64,000 nucleotides of DNA, from NCBI RefSeq assembly GCF_000577245.1, contig NZ_CBYO010000004.1:62001-126000 (forward strand). The letters run 5' to 3'. Below the pieces are notes generated by a model. It searched no databases. It saw only the letters and a list, made by a program, of their open reading frames with translations, and had not been told where the DNA came from. Shown here one piece after another: positions 42,684-52,139 of the stretch (the first letter of the stretch is position 1; every line of letters starts with the position of its first letter). Made by a program: the position numbers and the translations under genes. Source of the stretch: Paucisalibacillus algeriensis (GTDB taxonomy: Bacteria > Bacillota > Bacilli > Bacillales > Amphibacillaceae).

Positions 42684-44024
42684 ATGAAACTGCAATATCA
42701 ATTAAATGCTGCATTTACCGCCTTACTTCTAATTATCATGGCAATAACAGGATATGTGATTTACTCCTTGATTCTAAATTTGCTAATTCAAGATGAACAA
42801 AGACAGTTAGAGCAAAAAGGTGAGATTTTAGTTAACGTTTTAGACGAGGCTTTTATATCAAGGGAAAATATCATTGGTTTTAATGAATTTCTGAAGGAAC
42901 AGGATTTACAGTTATTCTTGTATGATCGTGAGCAAAACTCCGTGCTCTACTCTACTTTACCAACGCCAATTGTGACCGGATTGTTTATGAACAATGACTT
43001 TAAGAACTCGGATGAAGAACTTTGGGCATTTGGTAATGAGAAATACGTTACATCACGTATCCTGTTTGTTCCAAAAAGCCTTGGATTAGAATTGATTCTA
43101 CTTACCCCTTTACAGGACCTCCAAATAGTCCAACAAGATTTTATTATGCGTATGTTACTTGTATTCATATTTGGAGCAATTGCGGCTATTGGTCTAAGTT
43201 ACTTTCTTACTAGAAAATTGGTCACTCCTTTAACAAGGCTTAAATACCAACTAAAAAAAGTCGAAAAGCGAGAGTTTGATGAAATCAAACCAATTAGCGC
43301 TTCTGGAGAAATAAAAGAGGTAGCACAAAGTGTATATGATATGGCAAGCGAGTTGCAGCGGTATATAAATACTCAGCAGACTTTCTTCCAAAATGCTAGT
43401 CATGAACTTAAAACACCCCTTATGACAATTCAAGGCTATGCAGAAGGAATAAAAGAAAAAGTATTTGATAAGCAAGAGGAAGAAAAGGGCTTGGAAGTAA
43501 TCGTTTCAGAGGTTAATCGACTAAAGAAAATAATTAATGAAATGATTTTACTTGCAAAACTAGAAAGTGAAGAGATTTCCTATCAAAATGAAAAGATTAA
43601 ATTATCAACTCTATTGGAAAAGGTAGTGGAGCGAGCTTTGCCTCTAGCAACGGAGAAGGATATTGAGATTAGGAAAGAAGTCGATGGGAATCTGTATCTT
43701 TTGGGTGATGAAGAACGAATGTTGCGTGCCCTCTTGAACTTAACGGTTAATGGAATACGGCATGGTCATAATACACTTCTAATTTCTGCTTTGGTACAAA
43801 ATGGTCAAACGCAGATAACTATTGAAGATGACGGAGAAGGTATTTCTGAAGAATTAATGCCACATATTTTCCACCGATTTGTGAAAGGTAAGAATGGAGA
43901 GACTGGCCTAGGACTCGCCATCTCAAGAGCCATCATCGAACAATCCGGCGGAAAAATCCAGGCAGCAAAATCCCAACTAGGCGGGGCCAAATTCACCCTA
44001 ACCTTCCCTAGTGTGCTTCATTGA
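42684..44024 (+). CDS. cssS: Sensor histidine kinase, CssS-like
   Basis: 446-residue kinase: TM1 (about 10-30), an extracytoplasmic sensor of about 125 residues, TM2 (about 157-178), HAMP, the H-box FFQNASHELKTPLMTIQGYA, N-box LLNLTVNGIRHG, and ATP lid DDGEGISEELMPHIFHRF ... GLGLAISRAI. By position next to a CssR-like regulator and htrA it would detect misfolded secreted proteins. The sensor region is not obviously similar to B. subtilis CssS, so the name rests on context. Confidence 0.8.
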   Translation: MKLQYQLNAAFTALLLIIMAITGYVIYSLILNLLIQDEQRQLEQKGEILVNVLDEAFISRENIIGFNEFLKEQDLQLFLYDREQNSVLYSTLPTPIVTGLFMNNDFKNSDEELWAFGNEKYVTSRILFVPKSLGLELILLTPLQDLQIVQQDFIMRMLLVFIFGAIAAIGLSYFLTRKLVTPLTRLKYQLKKVEKREFDEIKPISASGEIKEVAQSVYDMASELQRYINTQQTFFQNASHELKTPLMTIQGYAEGIKEKVFDKQEEEKGLEVIVSEVNRLKKIINEMILLAKLESEEISYQNEKIKLSTLLEKVVERALPLATEKDIEIRKEVDGNLYLLGDEERMLRALLNLTVNGIRHGHNTLLISALVQNGQTQITIEDDGEGISEELMPHIFHRFVKGKNGETGLGLAISRAIIEQSGGKIQAAKSQLGGAKFTLTFPSVLH

Positions 44025-44077
44025 GGGTCTATTCTGTTTAGAAATAAAGAGATGAGTAAGACTAAATATTTGCACTG

Positions 44078-44218
44078 AGCGGTCCGAATAAACGGAGAAT
44101 CCTTGAATTGAGAAAGCACTTTTTCTACGCGTGCGATGAGTCGCTAACGAAGCATTCCCTGGTACTGTGGTTACTCACCCCTATGCTGGAAGTAAAAGCG
44201 AAGTGTATTAGGACCGCT
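44078..44218. repeat. Dispersed GC-rich repeat, copy D
   Basis: 141-bp element bounded by inverted ends AGCGGTCCGAATA (44078-44090) and TATTAGGACCGCT (44206-44218), with one mismatch in 13 bp. Interior blocks AACGGAGA, CGTGCGATG, GCATTCCCTGGTACTG and ATGCTGGAAGTAAAAGCG match copy B near 1.07-1.32 kb in the same order. It occupies about half of the 292-bp gap before typA. Confidence 0.75.
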
Positions 44219-44245
44219 GGTAAGATTAGAGAATTAAAAAAAGTT

Positions 44246-44274
44246 AAGACATCAATCGACATTTATGATATAAT
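44246..44274 (+). promoter_or_regulatory. Promoter of typA
   Basis: Extended -10 TGATATAAT (44266-44274) with a weak -35-like AAGACA 17 bp upstream (44246-44251). Confidence 0.5.
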
Positions 44275-44316
44275 TGTCTAGTTTCATTCTACTCGGAAAT
44301 AAGAGGAGCGTACTTT

Positions 44317-46146
44317 ATGCAATTAAGACAAGATATTCGTAATATCGCAATTATTGCTCACGTTGACCATGGTAAAACAACATTAGTAGACCAGTTACTA
44401 AAATACTCTGGTACTTTTCGTGAAAATGAGCAAGTTGATGAACGTATGATGGATTCTAACGATATTGAGCGTGAACGTGGAATCACAATATTGGCAAAAA
44501 ATACAGCAATTAGCTATAACGATACAAGAATTAACATCTTAGATACACCAGGACACGCGGATTTCGGTGGCGAAGTTGAACGTATCTTGAAAATGGTTGA
44601 TGGTGTTGCTTTAGTAGTGGACGCCTACGAAGGAACAATGCCACAAACTCGATTTGTGTTAAAAAAGGCACTTGAACAGAAATTAACACCAATCGTTGTA
44701 TTAAACAAAATCGACCGTCCCAATGCAAGACCAGCAGAAGTAGTTGATGAAGTTTTAGATTTATTCATCGAACTAGGTGCAGACGATGACCAGTTAGAAT
44801 TCCCAGTTGTATATGCATCTGCACTAAACGGAACTTCAGGACTTGAACCAGATGATCAACAGGAAACAATGGAACCAATCTACCAAACGATTCTGGAACA
44901 TATTCCTGCCCCGGTGGATAATCGTGAAGATCCACTACAATTCCAAGTAACCTTATTAGACTATAACGATTATGTTGGGCGTATTGGTATTGGACGTATC
45001 TCTCGTGGTAAAATTCATGTTGGCCAACAGGTTGTTGTTATGAAAAAAGATGGCACACAAAAGTCTTTCCGTATTAGTAAGCTATTTGGTTTCTTCGGTT
45101 TAAAACGATTAGAGATTGAAGAAGCTGGTGCAGGTGAGATAGTAGCAATCTCAGGTCTTGATGATTTAAATGTTGGGGAAACTATTTGTCCTCAAGATCA
45201 TCCTGATGCACTTCCGATTCTTCACATTGATGAGCCAACTCTTCAGATGACATTTGTTACAAACAATAGTCCTTTTGCGGGTCGTGAAGGTAAGTATATT
45301 ACATCTCGTAAAATCGAGGAACGTCTATTAAAACAGTTAGAAACAGATGTAAGTTTACGTGTTGATCCAACTGATTCTCCAGATGCTTGGATTGTTTCAG
45401 GACGTGGGGAACTACACTTATCAATATTAATTGAGAATTTACGTCGTGAAGGTTTTGAGCTTCAACTATCGAAACCAAAGGTAATTATAAAAGAAATTGA
45501 TGGTGTTCTTTGTGAACCTATTGAGCGAGTGCAAGTGGACGTACCAGAAGAGCATACTGGAGCAATCATGGAGTCTCTTGGTGCACGTAAAGGCGAAATG
45601 CTCGATATGGTGAACTTTGGTAATGGTCAAGTCCGTCTTGAGTTTAAAGTGCCATCTCGTGGACTTATTGGGTACTCAACTGAATTTATGTCACAAACAC
45701 GTGGTTATGGAATTCTAAACCATACTTTTGAAGCTTATGAACCGGTTATTAAAGGGCAAGTAGGTGGCAGACGCCAAGGAGTTCTTGTAGCATTGGAAAA
45801 TGGTAAAGCTTCAACTTATGGGATTATGGGTCTTGAAGACCGTGGAATTATTTTTGTAGATCCTGGTACAGACGTATATGCAGGTATGATTGTTGGGGAG
45901 CATAATCGTGAAAATGACTTAACCGTAAATATCACGAAAGAAAAACATCTGACCAACGTTCGTTCTGCAACAAAGGATCAAACTTCGGTAATTCGTAAAA
46001 CTAGAAACATGTCACTCGAAGAAGCATTAGAATATTTGAATGAGGATGAGTACTGCGAAGTAACTCCTGAATCTATTCGTCTTCGTAAAAAAATCCTAAA
46101 TAAAAATGAACGTGAAAAAGCAGCAAAACGTGCAAAATTGGTTTAA
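44317..46146 (+). CDS. typA: Ribosome-associated translational GTPase TypA/BipA
   Basis: 609-residue EF-G-like GTPase with G1 [10 protein letters not shown], the G2 region ERGITI, G3 [14 protein letters not shown] and G4 [10 protein letters not shown], followed by domain II, domains III and V, and the unique C-terminal domain ([36 protein letters not shown]). It supports ribosome assembly and growth under stress and cold. Full length for the family. AGAGGAG precedes the ATG. Monocistronic, with a terminator. Confidence 0.97.
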   Translation: MQLRQDIRNIAIIAHVDHGKTTLVDQLLKYSGTFRENEQVDERMMDSNDIERERGITILAKNTAISYNDTRINILDTPGHADFGGEVERILKMVDGVALVVDAYEGTMPQTRFVLKKALEQKLTPIVVLNKIDRPNARPAEVVDEVLDLFIELGADDDQLEFPVVYASALNGTSGLEPDDQQETMEPIYQTILEHIPAPVDNREDPLQFQVTLLDYNDYVGRIGIGRISRGKIHVGQQVVVMKKDGTQKSFRISKLFGFFGLKRLEIEEAGAGEIVAISGLDDLNVGETICPQDHPDALPILHIDEPTLQMTFVTNNSPFAGREGKYITSRKIEERLLKQLETDVSLRVDPTDSPDAWIVSGRGELHLSILIENLRREGFELQLSKPKVIIKEIDGVLCEPIERVQVDVPEEHTGAIMESLGARKGEMLDMVNFGNGQVRLEFKVPSRGLIGYSTEFMSQTRGYGILNHTFEAYEPVIKGQVGGRRQGVLVALENGKASTYGIMGLEDRGIIFVDPGTDVYAGMIVGEHNRENDLTVNITKEKHLTNVRSATKDQTSVIRKTRNMSLEEALEYLNEDEYCEVTPESIRLRKKILNKNEREKAAKRAKLV

Positions 46147-46152
46147 ACGGTA

Positions 46153-46195
46153 AGAAGATATCTAGGGAAGTGCCTCCTTCAGATATCTTCTTTAT
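46153..46195 (+). terminator. Terminator after typA
   Basis: Perfect 11-bp stem AGAAGATATCT/AGATATCTTCT and T-rich tail. Confidence 0.85.
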
Positions 46196-46278
46196 TTATT
46201 TTTTGTAATTTTCTACTTATAAATTGTTATGAATTACTCTAGAATTAGCTATAAATATAATTAAAGGAGTGAATCGAC

Positions 46279-47331
46279 ATACGTATACTATTTCCAATTT
46301 TTCTTTTGATTTTCGTGATAGGTTGTTCTAAAGAAGACACATCCAGTTATCAGACTGAATCAACAATTAATCAAAATGAATATGAAGTGATTGCGTCAAA
46401 TTTAGAAATACCATGGGAAATTGCAAAGTTGGATGACACCATTTACATAAGTGAAAGAACTGGTTCCATCGTACAAATTAAAGAGGACAACTATTTTCGG
46501 CAACCTGTCAGACTGGAGAAGGGATTGTCTAACCAGCCTGAAGCGGGATTATTAGGAATAGCTTTTCCATCCAATTTTACAAATAAGGCTTTTGCATATT
46601 ATTCTTATGTTGATGGTAATGATTTTTTTCAGCGTGTTGTTGAAATTCAGTTAATAGATGACCACTGGCAGGAAACGAATGTTTTACTGGATAAGATACC
46701 AGGGGGGAAGTTCCATCAAGGTGGCAGAATTAAAATTGGGCCAGATCAAAAGTTGTATATTACCACTGGAGATGCAACAGTACCTGAGCTAGCTCAAGAT
46801 GTAACAAGCTTAGCCGGTAAAATACTGAGAATGAATATCGATGGTACGATTCCCTCTGATAATCCCATTCCAAACAACTATGTTTATTCCTATGGACATC
46901 GCAATCCACAAGGACTAGCCTGGGATAGTGAAGGTAATCTATATGCGTCGGAACATGGTTCAAGTGCACATGATGAGCTAAATCATATTCAAAAAGGAAA
47001 GAACTATGGATGGCCAATTATTCAAGGGGATGAGACAAAAGAAGGAATGTTAAACCCGATTGTCCATTCTCATGAGAAAACATGGGCACCATCAGGGATG
47101 GCGCTGTTAGAGGGGAAATTATATTTTGCTTCTTTAAGAGGAGAGGGTATTCGAGTATATGACCTTCAAACAAACATGCTGGATGAAACACTATCTGAAC
47201 TAGGACGTGTACGTGATGTGTTAGCAACAAATCAGGGGTTATATGTTATTACCAATAATACAGATGGACGAGGAAACCCATATGCAAATGATGATCGGTT
47301 AATATTTATCCCAATCCATATGTTGCGGTAG
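46279..47331 (+). CDS. PQQ-dependent sugar dehydrogenase-like lipoprotein
   Basis: 350-residue protein of the glucose/sorbosone dehydrogenase (YliI/Asd) beta-propeller family: IPWEIAKLDDTIYISERTG, GLLGIAFPSNF, GGKFHQGGRIKIGPDQKLY, SYGHRNPQGLAWD and EHGSSAHDELN are typical. The strong AAAGGAG (46263-46269) is followed 9 bp later by ATA at 46279; reading from there gives a complete lipoprotein signal (RILFPIFLLIFVIGC, Cys16). No ATG, GTG or TTG precedes this; the first standard start, TTG at 46306, leaves only six residues before the Cys. An AUA start, or an ATG mutated to ATA, is inferred. Confidence 0.75.
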   Translation: MRILFPIFLLIFVIGCSKEDTSSYQTESTINQNEYEVIASNLEIPWEIAKLDDTIYISERTGSIVQIKEDNYFRQPVRLEKGLSNQPEAGLLGIAFPSNFTNKAFAYYSYVDGNDFFQRVVEIQLIDDHWQETNVLLDKIPGGKFHQGGRIKIGPDQKLYITTGDATVPELAQDVTSLAGKILRMNIDGTIPSDNPIPNNYVYSYGHRNPQGLAWDSEGNLYASEHGSSAHDELNHIQKGKNYGWPIIQGDETKEGMLNPIVHSHEKTWAPSGMALLEGKLYFASLRGEGIRVYDLQTNMLDETLSELGRVRDVLATNQGLYVITNNTDGRGNPYANDDRLIFIPIHMLR

Positions 47332-47347
47332 TTCTTTTTGAAGAGAA

Positions 47348-47392
47348 AAAGAGGTAGTAAACAAATGATTGTTTACTACCTCTTTTTTTTAC
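47348..47392. terminator. Bidirectional terminator
   Basis: Perfect 17-bp stem (47348-47364, 47369-47385) followed by T8. The minus-strand small gene ends inside it. Confidence 0.85.
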
Positions 47393-47555
47393 TTCTTTCA
47401 TCTGGAATATATTTTGTATAATATGCAGCAAAAATTAAACAAATGAGGGTCAGTCCCCAAGTAGCTACTCCAGTCCATTGTAAATCAATCCGTAAACCGA
47501 ATAACAATATCAACGCACTTAATGCAAGAAATATTGCGGTTAAATAGCGTTTCAT
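47376..47555 (-). CDS. Small two-helix membrane protein
   Basis: 59 codons, preceded by GAGGTG with good spacing. The product has two hydrophobic helices (YLTAIFLALSALILLFGL and VATWGLTLICLIFAAYY) and a basic tail ending RSKKKR. No family recognised. Its stop codon is inside the shared terminator stem, which is compatible with a real compact gene. Confidence 0.6.
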   Translation of the reverse strand: MKRYLTAIFLALSALILLFGLRIDLQWTGVATWGLTLICLIFAAYYTKYIPDERSKKKR

Positions 47556-47671
47556 TTTAAAACACCTCGAGTATGGTGATTACTTAAAACATCATAGTTA
47601 ATTATATTACATAGTATAAGAAAAGTGTGAGACTTTTCTCCTATTTTACATAGTTTTTACATCATGAATTA

Positions 47672-48106
47672 TTAACCTTCAATAATCGTCTTTGGTTTAC
47701 GGGCTAAGCAAAGGATACCTGCTATTAGATAAAGAATTCCACTCAGGATACCTCCACCAAGAGTAATAATAGCATAGCCAACTCCAGTTACAATGAGGAT
47801 GATCCCTGCAGCTACTGGACGTTTATTTCCTTTTAATAGAACCATAGCCACAATACCTAAAATGATAGCAATTATTGGCAAGATTACTATTAATATTCCG
47901 CCCTGTGCAAGGTTCATACTAAACATTTCTTCTAACGCTGTCATGTCAGTTGAGGTTAAGTCAAATTCAGATTGGTTTTCCATCATATAATCTTCTAAAT
48001 ATCCCTTATTATTTTCCATCCATAGTCGAAGTATTCCAAATGCTACAGAGAATACATAGAAAACCGCACCAATAATTCCAAGTGTCATTTCTGCAGTTCG
48101 TTTCAC
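47672..48106 (-). CDS. DUF4064 membrane protein
   Basis: 144 residues: KRTAEMTLGIIGAVFYVFSV as first helix, a loop of about 45 polar residues, then three more hydrophobic helices with Gly-rich segments (GILIVILPIIAIILGIVAMV, GYAIITLGGGILSGILYLIA). This arrangement fits DUF4064, common in Gram-positive bacteria and uncharacterised. Start is GTG with GGGAGG upstream. It lies apart from neighbours and is probably monocistronic. Confidence 0.75.
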   Translation of the reverse strand: MKRTAEMTLGIIGAVFYVFSVAFGILRLWMENNKGYLEDYMMENQSEFDLTSTDMTALEEMFSMNLAQGGILIVILPIIAIILGIVAMVLLKGNKRPVAAGIILIVTGVGYAIITLGGGILSGILYLIAGILCLARKPKTIIEG

Positions 48107-48259
48107 AATAATTCCTCCCTTAATATGTATATTGCTATTTTATACGATTTTACCTCATAATTGTTTCATTTATTACTAAAAAAAGTATAAAAAAGAAAAT
48201 GTAGAATTATTTAAAAAAATAAAATATTATATAATGTAAAGAGTATAGGGGGGAAGATT

Positions 48260-49411
48260 GTGCGGGAAGTAGTAATAATCGATGGGGTACGTACGGCTGT
48301 AGGTAGAAAAGGTGGAGCATTCGCAAATTATCGATCGGATGATTTGGCTGCAATGGTATTAGAGGAATTGGTGGAACGGTCAACTATTGAGAAAAGTAGT
48401 GTGGAAGATGTTATTTTAGGTTGTGTGACACAAGTAAATGAGCAAGGTGGGAATATTGCACGCACTGCAGCGCTTATTGCGGGATTCCCAATTTATGTAC
48501 CTGGGGTAACCATTGATCGTCAATGTGGTTCTAGTCAACAGGCCATTCATTTTGCAGCCCAAGCAATTGCAGCAGGAGATATGGATATTGTAATTGCTGG
48601 TGGGGTTGAAAGCATGTCACGTGCTCCCATGTTTGCAAATATGGGCAAAATAAAACCTAGTAAAAAACTTCTAGAGAAATATGAAATTGTAAATCAAGGT
48701 GTATCATCTGAAAAGATTGCAGACGAATGGGGATTAACTAGAGAGCAACTAGATACATATTCGCTAGAGAGTCATAGAAAAGCATTGCTTGCTATAGAGA
48801 AGGGAAAGTTTGAAGCGGAAATCCTACCGGTTGAGGTAGAGGATGCAGGAGGAGATAAGCAAATCATTAGGAGAGATGAGGGCCCTAGACAGGATACGTC
48901 TATGGAAGCACTTTCCTCGCTTAAACCAGTCTTTCAAGCAGACGGTAAAATAACGGCAGGAAACGCTAGTCAAATGAGTGATGGAGCGAGTGCTGTTCTG
49001 CTAATGTCTGGTGAAAAAGCAAGTGAATTAGGTTTGAAACCGAAAGCAAAAATAATAGCTCGTGTTGTCGTAGGTTCAGATCCGACCCTAATGCTAACAG
49101 GACCTATTGAAGCAACGAAACATGTATTAGAGAAATCAGGTCTTTCAATAGAGGATATGGACCGCTATGAAGTAAACGAAGCCTTTGCACCAGTACCACT
49201 TGCATGGCTAGCAGAAACAGGTGCAGACCCTAATAAGTTAAATGTAAATGGAGGGGCAATTGCACTAGGGCATCCATTAGGTGCAACAGGAACAAAGCTT
49301 ATGACTTCACTGTTATACGAATTAGAGCGAATCAATGGTCGCTATGGGTTACTAGCTATTTGTGAAGGTATGGGGATGGCTAATGCTACCATTATCGAGC
49401 GAGTGGAATAG
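48260..49411 (+). CDS. Thiolase (acetyl-CoA acetyltransferase family)
   Basis: 383-residue thiolase. The nucleophilic Cys is in TIDRQCGSSQQAI, followed by VIAGGVESMSRAPM; NEAFAPVPLAW, GGAIALGHPLGATGTKLM and the second catalytic Cys in ICEGMGMANA complete the active site. In the last motif the usual CxGGG becomes CEGMG. It could condense or cleave acyl-CoA; the lack of partner fad genes leaves direction and chain length open. GTG start with GGGGGGAA upstream. Confidence 0.9.
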   Translation: MREVVIIDGVRTAVGRKGGAFANYRSDDLAAMVLEELVERSTIEKSSVEDVILGCVTQVNEQGGNIARTAALIAGFPIYVPGVTIDRQCGSSQQAIHFAAQAIAAGDMDIVIAGGVESMSRAPMFANMGKIKPSKKLLEKYEIVNQGVSSEKIADEWGLTREQLDTYSLESHRKALLAIEKGKFEAEILPVEVEDAGGDKQIIRRDEGPRQDTSMEALSSLKPVFQADGKITAGNASQMSDGASAVLLMSGEKASELGLKPKAKIIARVVVGSDPTLMLTGPIEATKHVLEKSGLSIEDMDRYEVNEAFAPVPLAWLAETGADPNKLNVNGGAIALGHPLGATGTKLMTSLLYELERINGRYGLLAICEGMGMANATIIERVE

Positions 49412-49422
49412 ATTTGTAAAAG

Positions 49423-49453
49423 CAGCTGCTTAAATTGGCAGTTGTTTTTTTTT
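49423..49453 (+). terminator. Terminator after the thiolase gene
   Basis: CAGCTGC/GCAGTTG stem (one G-U) followed by T10. Confidence 0.75.
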
Positions 49454-49630
49454 TGAGAAAACGGTTAGTTGGAAACCAATAAACTTAAGACTCTGGTCGT
49501 TTATACACTTTTCAATTTTCATTTTGGAACGCTCCTACTACTATTTTGTCATATTAAGAATAACCATGTTGGACAAACTAACGCTAATTGTAGAATTTTT
49601 GAATAATAAGGAATTATTTTCCTGTTAACA

Positions 49631-49639
49631 TGGTATAAT
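49631..49639 (+). promoter_or_regulatory. Extended -10 of the CapA-like gene
   Basis: TGGTATAAT, 30 bp upstream of the start codon; no clear -35. Confidence 0.5.
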
Positions 49640-49668
49640 TAGTAAAAAAGTATGAGGAGTTATGGTCT

Positions 49669-50847
49669 ATGACTAGGGGGAAAGTTATCAAGGTAATACT
49701 ATTATTGCTAATGGTAGTAATATTAGTTTCGTGTGGTAAAGATATATCGGAAGGAAATATTGACCAAAATCGAACTGCTGGTTCACATGCTGGAAAAACA
49801 TCGGATTCCAGAGAGCCAAAGGAATCAATTGAAATAACAAAAGAAATATCGATAACCGCAATTGGGGATATGCTCATACACAATAGTGTTTATAATGATG
49901 CAAAGGTTAAACAAGGATATGATTTTAAACCTATGCTTAAACGGGTGGAACCTTTTTTAAGTGATGCTACTATTTCTATTGCAAACCAAGAAACAATGAT
50001 TGGTGGGGTCGAATTAGGTTTATCGTCTTATCCGACATTTAACAGTCCTACTGAGGTTGGTGATGCCTTAAAATGGGCTGGAGTCGATGTTGTATCGCTA
50101 GCTAATAATCATACGTTAGATCGTGGTGAAGAAGCGATCCAGCGAGCTATTACACATTGGGAAACCATTGATATGATGTATACAGGGGCATATAAGAATA
50201 GCCAAGACCGTGACCGGGTAAGAGTGTATGAGACTGAAGAAGGGATATCTGTTGCCTTTTTATCCTATACCTATGGAACAAATGGAATTCCAGTTCCGGT
50301 TGGAAGGGACTACTTAGTAAACTTAATTGACCAAGAGCTCATAGCCAGGGAAATAAAAGATGCAAAGGAAAAAGCCGATGTAGTTGTATTAAGCCTCCAC
50401 TTTGGAAATGAATATGAGCGGATGCCGAACCAAATACAAAAAGACCTTGTTCAATTTGTTGCGGACCAGGGAGCTGATGTTGTTGTTGGGCACCACCCAC
50501 ATGTCTTGCAACCAATTGATTGGGTCACAAGTGCAGAGGGAAGTCGTACACTGGTTGTCTATTCCTTAGGGAATTTTCTGTCGGGTCAAGATGAATTTTA
50601 TAGACAAATCGGTGGTATATTTAAATTTTATATTTCAAAAACAACTAAGGGTGGAGAGCAGGAAGTGAAGGTGCACTCACCAGAATTTCTACCTACGTAT
50701 GTAAAATATTCAAATTGGCAAGATTATGAGGTTATTCCAATGTACCAATTAACCGATCAAGACTTACCAAATGCCAGCAAGCACTATGAAGAGATTAAAG
50801 AACACATGTCAATCTGGGTACCAGATTTAAAGTTTATAGAAGAATAA
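49669..50847 (+). CDS. CapA/PgsA-family lipoprotein
   Basis: 392-residue lipoprotein: signal peptide with lipobox LVSC, a polar linker, then the CapA metallophosphatase-like fold (ITAIGDMLIHNSVYNDA, SIANQETMIGG, VVSLANNHTLDRGEEAI, VVLSLHFGNEYERMP, VVGHHPHVLQPIDW, YSLGNFLSGQ). In polyglutamate-producing Bacillus this fold is PgsA/CapA of the synthase complex, but no capB or capC genes are present. It is therefore an orphan member, possibly in cell-envelope processing. GAGGAG precedes the ATG. Confidence 0.87.
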   Translation: MTRGKVIKVILLLLMVVILVSCGKDISEGNIDQNRTAGSHAGKTSDSREPKESIEITKEISITAIGDMLIHNSVYNDAKVKQGYDFKPMLKRVEPFLSDATISIANQETMIGGVELGLSSYPTFNSPTEVGDALKWAGVDVVSLANNHTLDRGEEAIQRAITHWETIDMMYTGAYKNSQDRDRVRVYETEEGISVAFLSYTYGTNGIPVPVGRDYLVNLIDQELIAREIKDAKEKADVVVLSLHFGNEYERMPNQIQKDLVQFVADQGADVVVGHHPHVLQPIDWVTSAEGSRTLVVYSLGNFLSGQDEFYRQIGGIFKFYISKTTKGGEQEVKVHSPEFLPTYVKYSNWQDYEVIPMYQLTDQDLPNASKHYEEIKEHMSIWVPDLKFIEE

Positions 50848-50877
50848 TATTTGTAGGACATCATCTAGAAGTTGCCA

Positions 50878-50906
50878 GAAGCCTAGCTATATAAGTGCTA
50901 GGCTTC
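50878..50906 (+). terminator. Hairpin after the CapA-like gene
   Basis: Perfect 10-bp stem GAAGCCTAGC/GCTAGGCTTC; the tail is not T-rich. Confidence 0.5.
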
Positions 50907-51047
50907 CACAATTTGTGTATCTAAATTAACTACATATTCTCTTTCCTGCATAGTAAATCTTCGTTATATCTTATATAGAAATTATGAACAAAGTAGTTGT
51001 AACTAAAGATGAACAATTCACCATATAGCTTCCTTTTTGAAAAAGCA

Positions 51048-51740
51048 TTACTTAGTAATTCTAAATTTTTTGTTTAACACAAAAGAAATTAAGAATAGAA
51101 GAACTCCAATTACGGCAAAGAATAGAACCGGAATGGTGATTTCTGAACCAAAGCTTGGCATTATGATTGGAACTAAAACAGTCGCTCCTATAAAAATCAT
51201 GCTAATGAACCATAATTGTAAAAACTCAACCCACTTTTTAGGTTTTTTCTCTTTAAAAGTGGAGTTTCTAAGCCATCTTAAAATGATTAATATAAAGCCA
51301 GATAATATGACTAAATCAATGATGACAACTGTAATTCCACTACCAATTGAAAAAGTAAAATCATTAGAACCGACATCAAAGAATTGGTGTAACACAAAAT
51401 TAGCTATCCCATGAAAAGTGCTAAGGATACCAAGGAAGTAAATTACGATATAGGCTCCAAATAGCAATGCGAATGATTGCTTCTCGCCAGGTATTTCTGC
51501 AATTAACTCATCACAGTATTTTCTTAGATTATGACCAAATACATCACGAGCTGTTTTACCCTCTTTTTGTGCTTCAAGTAAGTGTTCCAAAAGTTCAAAT
51601 AGCACTTCTTCTGTCTGTTGTTCAGATTTGTTTCCGTTTAAGCGGATATAAACAAGCATATCTTCATAAATCTCTTTGTTCTCTTCTGATAATTTTTCTC
51701 GCATGTCATTGTTCAGTTTAATAAAATCTTTAGAATTCAC
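51048..51740 (-). CDS. DUF1129-like membrane protein
   Basis: 230 residues. The soluble N-terminal half (about 1-95) is helical and charged, with LSEENKEIYEDMLVYIRLNG and a LLEHLLEAQKEGKTARDVFG segment seen in DUF1129/DUF1048-like proteins. The C-terminal half has four hydrophobic helices. Such genes commonly follow a PadR regulator, as here (4-bp overlap). They are thought to be regulated membrane proteins of stress response, with no defined activity. Confidence 0.75.
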   Translation of the reverse strand: MNSKDFIKLNNDMREKLSEENKEIYEDMLVYIRLNGNKSEQQTEEVLFELLEHLLEAQKEGKTARDVFGHNLRKYCDELIAEIPGEKQSFALLFGAYIVIYFLGILSTFHGIANFVLHQFFDVGSNDFTFSIGSGITVVIIDLVILSGFILIILRWLRNSTFKEKKPKKWVEFLQLWFISMIFIGATVLVPIIMPSFGSEITIPVLFFAVIGVLLFLISFVLNKKFRITK

Positions 51741-52072
51741 CTAGTTTCTCCTCCTTTATTTATAATGTTATCAACAGGAAGTTTAATATTTTCCCATTGC
51801 TCCATGAATTCACGCAATGCATTTTCACCATCTTCTGTAAGATGATAGTACTTTCGCTTAGGACCTAATTCTGATTTTTGCATAGTCCCTTCAATTAAAT
51901 TCTCTTTTTGAAGTCGGAGTAAAATTGGATAAATGGAGCCTTCACTAACATCAGATAAACCATATTCTTGCAACCGCAACGACAGCTCATAACCATAGGT
52001 GGATTGCCTGTTAATGACGGATAAAATGCATCCTTCCAATACCCCTTTTAACAATTGACTTCTTAATGACAT
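51737..52072 (-). CDS. PadR-family transcriptional regulator
   Basis: 111-residue PadR-type winged helix: LLKGVLEGCILSVINRQSTY-GYEL, LSDVSEGSIYPILLRLQKENLIEG, and KRKYYHLTEDGENALREF. It is the short subfamily with a truncated C-terminal dimerisation helix. It overlaps the membrane-protein gene downstream by 4 bp (a two-gene operon). Two dyad sites upstream of its start are the likely self-operators. Confidence 0.88.
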   Translation of the reverse strand: MSLRSQLLKGVLEGCILSVINRQSTYGYELSLRLQEYGLSDVSEGSIYPILLRLQKENLIEGTMQKSELGPKRKYYHLTEDGENALREFMEQWENIKLPVDNIINKGGETR

Positions 52073-52081
52073 TTATCTCAC

Positions 52082-52139
52082 CTACCTTGTATAACAAGTT
52101 ACCGAACATAAAAGTCGCTACCTTGTTATGCAAAGTAGC
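52082..52139. promoter_or_regulatory. Two dyads upstream of padR: putative PadR operators
   Basis: Site 1 has CTTGT-ATA-ACAAG (52086-52098) inside a longer imperfect dyad TAC...GTTAC. Site 2 is GCTACCTTG-TTATG-CAAAGTAGC (52117-52139), with 9-bp arms and one mismatch. They share TACCTTGT, lie 10 and 45 bp upstream of the padR start, and probably mediate autorepression. Confidence 0.65.
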
